Source: RBG-16-57-9 sp964462185 (GTDB lineage: Archaea; Thermoproteota; Bathyarchaeia; TCS64). Taken from it: 6,278 nt of DNA. A program made the position numbers and the translations under genes. The stretch is taken from positions 1 to 6,278 of the forward strand of contig CAYWWV010000058.1 in NCBI GenBank assembly GCA_964462185.1, given 5' to 3'. Every line of letters begins with the position of its first letter. Within the stretch, counting starts at the first letter, position 1. Shown piece after piece: positions 1 to 4,827 of the stretch. Under the pieces are notes generated by a model that was not told where the DNA came from, ran no database searches, and saw only the letters and a program-made list of their open reading frames with translations.

Positions 1-368
1 TCGTCCCTGGGGTAGAGGCCACACCAAGTAGCCCCATACCCCAGAGCATGGGCGGCCAAAAGGATATTCTCCGCCGCAGCCGAAACGTCTTGCACCCAGA
101 ACCCGGGACATTTCTCCAACCCCGGCTGGGCGCATACGATGATGGCCACCGAAGCCTTCTCCAACATAGCCGTATACTTCTGCACACCCATTATACGCCT
201 ATGGGTTTCCTTGTCTCGCACAACCACGAAGTGCCAGGGCTGCTGGTTGCAAGCCGAAGGCGCAGTCATGGCTGCCCGCAGCATCTTCTCCACGTCCTCT
301 TGGGGGACCTCATCCCCCGTGAAGACACGTATGCTTCTGCGGGAATAGATTGCTTCTAAAGCCTCCAT
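1..368 (-). CDS. Nitroreductase-family flavoprotein (copy A, C-terminus cut by window edge)
   Basis: This gene reads leftward off the window, so only its first 122 residues are visible. They show the FMN-dependent nitroreductase fold: RRSIR near residues 10-14 (FMN phosphate-binding Arg/Ser), APSACNQQPW at about 37-46 (flavin-contacting loop), and the central helix FWVQDVSAAAENILLAAHALG leading to GATWCGLYP. Such proteins bind FMN as dimers in the cytoplasm and use NAD(P)H; the substrate cannot be read from sequence. The ATG at 368 is chosen because no ATG, GTG or TTG lies in frame between it and the upstream gene, and it aligns with the N-terminus of copy B. The two proteins are about half identical over their first 54 residues by hand alignment, so this is a tandem paralogue. 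It has more cysteines than copy B. Family assignment is firm; specific function is unknown. Confidence 0.9.
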   Translation of the reverse strand, partial: MEALEAIYSRRSIRVFTGDEVPQEDVEKMLRAAMTAPSACNQQPWHFVVVRDKETHRRIMGVQKYTAMLEKASVAIIVCAQPGLEKCPGFWVQDVSAAAENILLAAHALGYGATWCGLYPRD

Positions 369-390
369 GGCGAAGAGTGGATTCCATGAG

Positions 391-400
391 ATTATAAATC
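391..400 (-). promoter_or_regulatory. TATA box for nitroreductase copy A
   Basis: On the minus strand this reads GATTTATAAT, a good archaeal TATA box. It lies 23-32 nt upstream of the ATG at 368, which would put the transcription start at or next to the start codon (leaderless). It begins only a few bases after the stop of copy B, so copy A can be transcribed independently despite the tandem arrangement. Confidence 0.55.
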
Positions 401-405
401 CACCC

Positions 406-915
406 TTACCAGTGGTTCCGGTGGATTTTGGCGGGGTCGTAGTTCTCCCTGGGAGGCTTGGGCTCCTGGGGGTATCCGAGGGAGACGATGCAGAGGGGCA
501 CAACGTGGTCGGGCACCCCAAACAGCTTTTTGGTCTCTTCTATGAGGTCTTCGTGGGGGTGAACACCCAGCCAGACGGCCCCCAGCCCCAGGGCGTGGGC
601 GGCGATGAGCAGGTTCTCGGTGGCGGCAGAGCAGTCGTGGACCCAGAAATCGGTCTCCTGTACATGGGTGTCCCCCAGAACCACTATTGCGTGGCTTGCG
701 TTCGGCAGCATCTTGGAGTAGGGGTGGTACTCGGGGACCTTGGAGAGAATATTGGGGTCATCCACCACGATGAACCGCCACGGCTGCTTGTTGTGAGCCG
801 AGGGGGCTGCCATGGCTGCCTTGAGCAGCGTGGTAATGGTCTCCTCGGGGATCTTTCCCTCCTTGTACCTCCGGATGCTTCTTCGGGTCATGATTGCTTC
901 TAAGGCGTCCAACAC
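406..915 (-). CDS. Nitroreductase-family FMN oxidoreductase (copy B)
   Basis: A complete 169-residue member of the short nitroreductase family. In order: RRSIRRY at about 11-17 (FMN phosphate binding), APSAHNKQPW at about 37-46 (flavin loop), the FWVHDCSAATENLLIAAHALG helix near 90-110 followed by GAVWLGVHP, and the family-typical end with GYP, a proline-rich stretch and a terminal HRNHW. It should be a cytosolic FMN homodimer reducing an unidentified substrate with NAD(P)H. The start is GTG at 915: an in-frame TAG lies three codons upstream at 924-922, so only this GTG or the TTG right after it can serve. The coding sequence at the start (LDALEAI) matches copy A. Copy A follows 37 nt downstream on the same strand. 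Length is normal and motifs are intact. Physiological role unknown. Confidence 0.93.
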   Translation of the reverse strand: MLDALEAIMTRRSIRRYKEGKIPEETITTLLKAAMAAPSAHNKQPWRFIVVDDPNILSKVPEYHPYSKMLPNASHAIVVLGDTHVQETDFWVHDCSAATENLLIAAHALGLGAVWLGVHPHEDLIEETKKLFGVPDHVVPLCIVSLGYPQEPKPPRENYDPAKIHRNHW

Positions 916-941
916 GGATCTCTAAACAATTCAACTCTTGG

Positions 942-950
942 AAACATAAG
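942..950 (-). promoter_or_regulatory. Weak TATA-like element for nitroreductase copy B
   Basis: The minus strand reads CTTATGTTT about 27-35 nt upstream of the GTG at 915, with a purine-rich GAAGA just before it that could act as a TFB-recognition element. The match to an archaeal TATA box is imperfect, and the call rests mainly on position. Confidence 0.3.
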
Positions 951-974
951 TCTTCCCAGGGCCCAAGGTTAATC

Positions 975-982
975 CTTTAAAC
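975..982 (+). promoter_or_regulatory. TATA box for the methyltransferase gene
   Basis: CTTTAAAC lies 31-38 nt upstream of the ATG at 1013, predicting a very short or absent leader. No Shine-Dalgarno precedes the ATG. It sits in the 97-nt divergent region shared with nitroreductase copy B. Confidence 0.45.
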
Positions 983-1012
983 CCCTAACCCAGAGCAATA
1001 AACACCCCAGAA

Positions 1013-1549
1013 ATGAAGAAAGACATCATCCAACGATACGACGAGATGGGAGGCAGAATATACGAGGAGAGGTACAGGGAAGAGCAACAGGAGAAGTACC
1101 GGTGGGCAAACAAGTTCCTAGAAGAATGCCAGTTAACGGCCGACATAGGGTGCGGTACAGGTCTGTTTCAGAAAACACGTGGAGGAGGGTTTGTTGTTGG
1201 AGTGGATGCCTCAGCAGCCCTCTTGGAGTGGGCCAGGCAAGCAAACCAAGTCGGCTTATTGGTGAGGGGAGACGCGGAGCAACTACCCCTAAGGGAGGGG
1301 GTTTTCCAGGTTGTTACCTGTTTCACCGTGCTCCAGAACCTGGAGGATCCTGAGGTGGGGCTTGAGGAGATGGCTAGGGTTACCAGGCCCGGGGGGGTTT
1401 TGGTTGTTTCCTGGCTGAAGAAAAGGTTTCAACTGTCTGAGGTAGTTAAACATATTAAAAGTACTGATTTAAAAATGCTGGAATTATGTGAAGATAATAA
1501 TTTGAAGGATTGGATTACTTTGCTTTCTAAATCATGTAAAAATAGCTAA
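1013..1549 (+). CDS. Class I SAM-dependent methyltransferase (UbiE/type 11-like)
   Basis: A 178-residue Rossmann-fold methyltransferase. Motif I is ADIGCGTGLF (residues 43-52), the acidic residue ending strand 2 is D65 in VVGVDAS, D87 in RGDAEQLPL marks the adenine-contact region, and strand 4 is VVTCFTVLQNLEDP followed by ARVTRPGGVLVVSW. The charged N-terminus (YDEMGGRIYEERY, then EEQQEKY) resembles the substrate-side cap of small archaeal methyltransferases. The end (LELCEDNNLKDWITLL) looks like the usual last strands, so the protein is probably complete, though slightly short. The substrate is unknown. The final ~36 codons are very AT-rich (about 27 G/C in 109 bases from 1441), unlike the rest of the gene. 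The ATG at 1013 is the only start in this frame after the promoter. It stands alone between a divergent nitroreductase and an LSm gene with its own promoter. Confidence 0.88.
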   Translation: MKKDIIQRYDEMGGRIYEERYREEQQEKYRWANKFLEECQLTADIGCGTGLFQKTRGGGFVVGVDASAALLEWARQANQVGLLVRGDAEQLPLREGVFQVVTCFTVLQNLEDPEVGLEEMARVTRPGGVLVVSWLKKRFQLSEVVKHIKSTDLKMLELCEDNNLKDWITLLSKSCKNS

Positions 1550-1565
1550 CAAAAAAACTGTTTCA

Positions 1566-1582
1566 GAAAGTTTTTATATAAT
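1566..1582 (+). promoter_or_regulatory. Strong BRE/TATA promoter of the LSm gene
   Basis: GAAAG followed by TTTTTATATAAT is the best archaeal BRE-TATA match in the window. Initiation about 25 nt downstream would fall around 1600-1604, inside the palindrome at 1589-1604, leaving a leader of about 17-21 nt before the TTG start. The T-run at 1571-1575 could also help terminate the methyltransferase transcript. Confidence 0.65.
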
Positions 1583-1588
1583 GCGACT

Positions 1589-1604
1589 TAGTGGTAAACC
1601 ACTA
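1589..1604. promoter_or_regulatory. Perfect 16-bp palindrome at the LSm transcription start (candidate operator)
   Basis: TAGTGGTAAACCACTA is a perfect inverted repeat: two 7-bp arms (TAGTGGT / ACCACTA) separated by AA. It starts 7 nt after the TATA box and covers the predicted start site, where archaeal repressors commonly bind. A hairpin role in RNA is less likely because the 2-nt loop is very tight. The symmetry is seen directly; the operator role is inferred. Confidence 0.45.
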
Positions 1605-1608
1605 GCTT

Positions 1609-1612
1609 GGTG
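1609..1612 (+). promoter_or_regulatory. GGTG ribosome-binding site supporting the TTG start of LSm
   Basis: GGTG ends 8 nt before the TTG at 1621, good spacing for pairing with the archaeal 16S 3' end. With an in-frame TAG at 1603-1605, it fixes TTG as the start. Confidence 0.5.
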
Positions 1613-1620
1613 TAATCGAC

Positions 1621-1875
1621 TTGGAGCCCAGACAGAAACCGATAAACATCCTGATAAAGGCTCAGGGAGCCAACGTGGAAGTGGTTTTAAAGGGGAGAGG
1701 CATCTACCGCGGTAAGCTGGTGGAGGCCGATAGCTACATGAACATGATGCTGAAGGGAGCCAAAGAGTACAGCGAGGAGGGGCTCGTCGCCAGCTATGGT
1801 GACGTCTTCATCAGGGGCAACAACGTTATGTACGTCTCCATAGAGCCCAAGACCAAGCCGCCGGGAGAGAGATAA
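1621..1875 (+). CDS. Sm-like archaeal protein (LSm/SmAP)
   Basis: An 84-residue Sm-fold protein of normal SmAP length. The Sm1 motif spans about residues 10-46, with the RNA-binding D37 and N41 in EADSYMNMML. The Sm2 motif is VFIRGNNVMYVSI (62-74) with the signature R65-G66-N67. Archaeal LSm proteins form six- or seven-membered rings that bind U-rich RNA and act in RNA processing and stability. Translation starts at TTG 1621: an in-frame TAG at 1603-1605 rules out a longer form, the next Met is residue 40 inside the Sm1 motif, and a GGTG lies 8 nt upstream. The gene has a strong promoter of its own. The UbiX gene starts 40 nt downstream from a separate TATA box, so the two are not necessarily one operon. 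Confidence 0.95.
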   Translation: MEPRQKPINILIKAQGANVEVVLKGRGIYRGKLVEADSYMNMMLKGAKEYSEEGLVASYGDVFIRGNNVMYVSIEPKTKPPGER

Positions 1876-1883
1876 ATAGATCA

Positions 1884-1892
1884 ATTTTAAAC
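1884..1892 (+). promoter_or_regulatory. TATA box for ubiX
   Basis: ATTTTAAAC is centred about 28 nt before the ATG at 1916, consistent with leaderless or nearly leaderless transcription. An 8-bp palindrome CCCTAGGG (1903-1910) lies between it and the start codon. Confidence 0.5.
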
Positions 1893-1915
1893 AGACCCCC
1901 AACCCTAGGGTTTCT

Positions 1916-2467
1916 ATGCGAATAATAGTGGGCGTCACAGGTGCCAGCGGCATGTGTTACGCCGAGGGGTTCCTCAGAGCCTGTGAGGAGTTGGGGCTGG
2001 AAACCGTTTTGGTGATCTCTGAGGCTGCTAAGAGGGTTGCCCAACACGAGTTGGGGGGGCTGGACCCCCTTCTACGCCGTGTGGAAACGGTTTATGGGGA
2101 GAACGATCTGGACGCCCCCTTGGCTAGCGGCAGCCACCCCTCGGATGGGATGGTGATCGTGCCGTGTTCCATGAAGACGGTGGCTGCTCTTGCCAACGGC
2201 TACACTGCTAACCTTGTTTCTAGGGCTGGCGACGTTATGTTGAAGGAGGGGCGCCGACTGGTGGTGGTGCCCAGGGAGACCCCCCTCCACTTCGTCCACC
2301 TGGAGAACCTGGCCAGGCTCAGCAAACTGGGGGCCGTGGTCCTGCCCGCCATGCCAGCCTTCTACCACAGACCAGAGACCATCTCCGACTTGGTGGACTT
2401 CATCTCGGGGAAGATTCTCGACCAGTTTGGTGTTGAGCACAGCTTATTCAAGAGGTGGAGAGGCTAA
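1916..2467 (+). CDS. ubiX: Flavin prenyltransferase UbiX
   Basis: A 183-residue UbiX. It joins a dimethylallyl group to reduced FMN to make prenylated FMN, the cofactor of UbiD-type decarboxylases. Visible motifs: VGVTGASG (residues 5-12, FMN phosphate loop), SGSHPSDG (71-78), VPCSMKTVAALANG (82-95), RAGDVMLKEGRRLV (103-116), PRETPLHFVHLENL (119-132) and PAMPAFYHRPET (144-155), where Y150 and R152 match the prenyl-phosphate-binding residues of the family. Length and motif order are normal. No UbiD gene is in the window. In archaea a plausible partner is the UbiD-like trans-anhydromevalonate 5-phosphate decarboxylase of the archaeal mevalonate route, or a quinone-pathway decarboxylase; neither can be chosen here. 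Its 3' end overlaps the convergent HD-domain gene by 24 bp. Confidence 0.95.
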   Translation: MRIIVGVTGASGMCYAEGFLRACEELGLETVLVISEAAKRVAQHELGGLDPLLRRVETVYGENDLDAPLASGSHPSDGMVIVPCSMKTVAALANGYTANLVSRAGDVMLKEGRRLVVVPRETPLHFVHLENLARLSKLGAVVLPAMPAFYHRPETISDLVDFISGKILDQFGVEHSLFKRWRG

Positions 2468-3019
2468 ACCCTTAACCTCAAGGCCCAGCTGCCTTAGGTA
2501 TTCCAGCATGAACTCGTAGCGCTCCACGGCCATCGCCCTGGCCTGAGGGGTGTAGAGCTGGGAGGGGAGCCTCAACAGCTTCTCGTGGAAGTGGGCCACA
2601 AAGTCGCTTAGAGGCCTGCCATGCTCGGCTGAATACATGGCTGCTCGGTATATTCCAATGGCCCCCATGGCGTCGAGCTTGTCGGCGTCGCTCAGGATCC
2701 GGGACTCCATGGTCCCCGGTCTCCGCCCCCCTGTATAGCTGTGTGCCTTGATCACTTCAACCACCTCCTCCACATAGGGGTATCCCAAGCCCCCAAGCAC
2801 CTCCCTGGCCACCTCCCCCCCGGCGTCGGCGTGGTCTTCCTCTCCCCGGGCAATGTCGTGTAGGGCTGCAGCGGGGAGAAGCACCTCCATGTTGGCCCCC
2901 AAGGCCTCCCCCAAAAGCCTGCAGGTCTCCACCACCCTAAGGGTGTGCTCAAACCCGTGGCATCCATAGGGTGGTTGCCTAGCCTTCACCAGCTCCAAGA
3001 GCCTCTCCAGCAACTCCAT
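2444..3019 (-). CDS. HD-domain phosphohydrolase, YedJ/YpgQ-like
   Basis: A 191-residue HD-superfamily metal-dependent phosphohydrolase. Metal ligands appear as H25 in HGFEHTLRVVE, H54-D55 in AALHDIAR, and D111 in SDADKLDAMGAIGIYRAA; H93 in IKAHSY is also conserved in the family. The DADKLDAMGAIGI segment and the later HFHEKLLRLP closely resemble bacterial YedJ/YpgQ proteins. YpgQ has been reported to hydrolyse nucleoside triphosphates with a divalent metal, so a nucleotide substrate is plausible but not shown. The ATG at 3019 starts one base after the stop of the SSB gene, with GGTGGAGAG 8 nt upstream as ribosome-binding site, so the two genes form an operon. The 3' end overlaps ubiX tail to tail. 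The protein is full length with all metal ligands present. Confidence 0.9.
   Translation of the reverse strand: MELLERLLELVKARQPPYGCHGFEHTLRVVETCRLLGEALGANMEVLLPAAALHDIARGEEDHADAGGEVAREVLGGLGYPYVEEVVEVIKAHSYTGGRRPGTMESRILSDADKLDAMGAIGIYRAAMYSAEHGRPLSDFVAHFHEKLLRLPSQLYTPQARAMAVERYEFMLEYLRQLGLEVKGLASPPLE
2476..2498 (+). other. Stem-loop just after the ubiX stop
   Basis: CCT-C-AAGGC / GCCTTAGG can form an 8-bp stem with one bulged C and a 6-nt loop (CCAGCT), starting 9 nt after the ubiX stop. It is also coding on the other strand (HD gene C-terminus) and no T-run follows, so a terminator role is uncertain. Confidence 0.2.
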
Positions 3020-3020
3020 C

Positions 3021-3326
3021 CTAGATTCTCTCCACCGAGGAGTCCCGCCCCAAGTTAACCGATAAAACCCCCTTATAGCTGGAGACGAAGCAGTTGTGAA
3101 GCCTCAGCCTTTCGCCTGGTTGTAGGCCTTCCACATCTTGCAGCCTCTCGTTCCAAACCGTTAGGTTGATCTCCCCTGTTTTGTCTCGTATCCTCCCCTC
3201 CCTCAGAGTGTGCTGGAGCCCTGATCTAGTCTCCACCTGTCTAGCCTCGCCTAGCTCTAGAAGCTCCACCTCCAGCTCCACTCCCTCCATCCCTGGGCGG
3301 AGGTCTCTAATAGCTTGGGGGGACAT
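3021..3326 (-). CDS. Single-OB-fold ssDNA-binding protein (crenarchaeal SSB/RPA-like)
   Basis: A 101-residue OB-fold protein that resembles Sulfolobus SSB along its length: IRDLRPGMEGVELEVELLE at the start, then GEARQVETRSG, a DKTGEINLTVW strand turn (residues 48-58) and NCFVSSYKGVLSVNLG (78-93). Residues W58, F80 and Y84 occupy the positions of the base-stacking aromatics in the Sulfolobus protein. It should bind single-stranded DNA during replication or repair. Unlike Sulfolobus SSB it stops right after the OB fold, with no Gly/Arg-rich acidic tail. I place the start at ATG 3326: the frame stays open to an ATG at 3443, but that 39-residue extension runs antisense through the threonine synthase 5' end and lacks SSB similarity, and GGTTAAAC lies about 29 nt before 3326. 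It is first gene of an operon with the HD hydrolase. Confidence 0.88.
   Translation of the reverse strand: MSPQAIRDLRPGMEGVELEVELLELGEARQVETRSGLQHTLREGRIRDKTGEINLTVWNERLQDVEGLQPGERLRLHNCFVSSYKGVLSVNLGRDSSVERI
3028..3036 (-). promoter_or_regulatory. Ribosome-binding site of the HD gene
   Basis: The minus strand reads GGTGGAGAG, 8 nt before the ATG at 3019 and inside the last codons of the SSB gene. It is the clearest Shine-Dalgarno in the window and belongs to the one gene that has no promoter of its own. Confidence 0.6.
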
Positions 3327-3328
3327 GG

Positions 3329-3341
3329 AATAGAAATAAAG
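3329..3341 (+). promoter_or_regulatory. Candidate TATA-like element for the threonine synthase fusion
   Basis: AATAGAAATAAAG is centred about 31 nt upstream of the ATG at 3366. It is A-rich but a poor TATA consensus match. It abuts the SSB start codon on the other strand, so both divergent promoters share the same 39 nt. Confidence 0.3.
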
Positions 3342-3350
3342 GGTGTGCCT

Positions 3351-3358
3351 GTTTAACC
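3351..3358 (-). promoter_or_regulatory. TATA box for the SSB-HD operon
   Basis: The minus strand reads GGTTAAAC, centred about 29 nt before the SSB ATG at 3326. It supports that start and leaderless transcription. It ends 7 nt before the threonine synthase ATG on the other strand. Confidence 0.45.
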
Positions 3359-3365
3359 TTATCTG

Positions 3366-4769
3366 ATGGATGTTTCCCAAGGATTCCGCTGTCTGAGGTG
3401 TGGAAGAAAGGTCGCTGAGGTGGTCAACTGGAGGTGCCCGCACTGCGGGGCCACCCTGGAATACCAGCTAGAGGTGTCAAAGCCAGTCTTCTCAGGCCCC
3501 CTCGGGCTATGGAGATACCGCTCGGTTCTCCCCCGGGTGGAGAAACAGGTTACGCTGGGCGAGGGGGGGACACCGCTCCAGAGGAGCACCAGGCTAGCGG
3601 AATCCCTGGGGTATTCAAACCTTTACCTCAAAGACGAGACCCGTAACCCCACCAACAGCTACAAGGATAGATCGGCGGCCCTAATCGTCTCCGACGCCGT
3701 TACCCGGGGGTATGACAGCCTTGTGTGCGCCACCTCGGGGAACCACGGGGCCTCCCTGGCCGCGTATTGCGCCAAGGTGGATTTGGAGTGCAACCTCTTG
3801 GTGCCACGGAGGCTCGACATGGGTAAGCTGGCCCAGATGCTGGCGTACGATGCCAGTGTGGTGGAGGCAGGGGAAACCATCGAGGAGGCCATACAACGCG
3901 CGGTCCAGCTGGCCGAGGAAACCGGGTGGTACCAGGCCACCTCAGAGCTGAACCCTCTCAGCGTTGAAGGGGTGAAGACCATCAGCTACGAGGTAGTGGA
4001 ACAGCTTGGGGTGGCGCCGGACTACGTGGTCGCGGCCATGGGTAGCGGAATGACGATCCACGCCATCTGGAAGGGGTTCCAGGAGTTGAGGGAGCTGGGG
4101 CTCACCGAGAGGCTGCCCGCCCTTGTGGGAGTCCAGTCGGAGGGATGCGCCCCCATAGTGGAGGCCTATAAGAGAGGTGAATCCAAACCCCTGCCCTTGG
4201 AGCAAGCCGAGACCGAGGCCTCCGCCATAAGAGTCCAGAAACCCCTCTACGGCGAGTATGCCCTCAAGGCCCTTAGGGAGTCCCATGGATTCGCCGTAAC
4301 CGTCTCAGACCAGGAGATGTTGGAGGCCAGCAGGGAGCTGGCTAGAAACGAGGGGATATTCGCCGAGACGGCCTCCTCGGCCCCCGTTGCCTCTCTCGTC
4401 TTGGAGGAGGTTCGGGGCCGGGTTGGGGGGGATGCCTTGGTGGTTTGCTTGGTGACCAGCAGTGGGTTGAAGATCGATGATGTGCTTAGGTATAGGGATA
4501 AGCATCGGAGGAGCCCGGGGTTGGGGGGGAGGTTGGCGACCAAGGAGAGGATTCTCCGGTTGGTGGCGGAGGGGACCAATTACGGGTATGCTATTTGGAG
4601 GAACCTGGGGCTCCAGATGACCACGGGGGCGGTTTACCAACACCTGAACGACCTGGAGAGAAGGGGGCTTATCGCTGCGACCAAGGTGGGTAAGCGCAAG
4701 GAGCTTGTTTTGACGGAGCGGGGGAGGAGGGTGTTGGAGGCCTTGGATGAGCTTCAGGCCCTCCTCTAG
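3366..4769 (+). CDS. thrC: Threonine synthase-like PLP enzyme fused to a C-terminal PadR-like winged helix
   Basis: A 467-residue two-part protein. Residues 1-~380 are a fold type II PLP enzyme of the threonine synthase family, which converts O-phosphohomoserine to threonine: an N-terminal zinc ribbon (C9, C12, C24, C27), LGEGGTPL (64-71), the PLP lysine K100 in NPTNSYKDRS, TSGNHGAS (123-130), GSGMT (226-230, phosphate loop) and TSSGLK (364-369). Residues ~388-467 are extra: KERILRLVAEGTNYGYAI, then GAVYQHLNDLERRGLI and LTERGRRVLEAL, the helix-turn-helix and wing order of PadR/ArsR-type regulators. The reading frame is unbroken through the join. ATG 3366 fits the zinc ribbon and has no Shine-Dalgarno. 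The active-site stretch departs from the usual NPTGSFKDRG, so related reactions (cysteate synthase, threonine dehydratase) cannot be excluded. The winged helix suggests DNA binding and perhaps metabolite-linked or self-regulation; that is inference. Confidence 0.88.
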   Translation: MDVSQGFRCLRCGRKVAEVVNWRCPHCGATLEYQLEVSKPVFSGPLGLWRYRSVLPRVEKQVTLGEGGTPLQRSTRLAESLGYSNLYLKDETRNPTNSYKDRSAALIVSDAVTRGYDSLVCATSGNHGASLAAYCAKVDLECNLLVPRRLDMGKLAQMLAYDASVVEAGETIEEAIQRAVQLAEETGWYQATSELNPLSVEGVKTISYEVVEQLGVAPDYVVAAMGSGMTIHAIWKGFQELRELGLTERLPALVGVQSEGCAPIVEAYKRGESKPLPLEQAETEASAIRVQKPLYGEYALKALRESHGFAVTVSDQEMLEASRELARNEGIFAETASSAPVASLVLEEVRGRVGGDALVVCLVTSSGLKIDDVLRYRDKHRRSPGLGGRLATKERILRLVAEGTNYGYAIWRNLGLQMTTGAVYQHLNDLERRGLIAATKVGKRKELVLTERGRRVLEALDELQALL

Positions 4770-4795
4770 ACGGATATTATAGTTTAAGCTAGAAC

Positions 4796-4805
4796 ATTTT
4801 ATATT
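4796..4805 (+). promoter_or_regulatory. TATA box for the ECF S-component gene
   Basis: ATTTTATATT is a good archaeal TATA box centred about 27 nt before the ATG at 4828, predicting a leaderless transcript. I see no vitamin riboswitch in the 58-nt gap. Confidence 0.6.
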
Positions 4806-4827
4806 CCAGTGGCAACTATAACAACAC

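Noticed and set aside
367..903. Long plus-strand open frame opposite nitroreductase copy B
   Set aside because: It is the complement of a clearly coding minus-strand gene. Its Gly/Val-rich translation matches no family.
958..963. GGGCCC palindrome in the divergent nitroreductase/methyltransferase spacer
   Set aside because: It is six bases in a GC-rich genome with no repeat or extension, which is expected by chance.
1438..1549. Methyltransferase truncated or frameshifted by its AT-rich tail
   Set aside because: The tail still ends in an LKDWITLL-like segment that matches the expected final strand, so it looks complete despite the odd composition.
3327..3443. A 39-residue N-terminal extension of the SSB starting at ATG 3443
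   Set aside because: It runs antisense through the threonine synthase zinc-ribbon codons, shows no SSB similarity, and a TATA-like box fits the start at 3326.
4528..4769. The winged helix as a separate gene rather than a fusion
   Set aside because: There is no stop codon, start codon with a ribosome-binding site, or promoter at the junction. The frame is continuous from the PLP enzyme.
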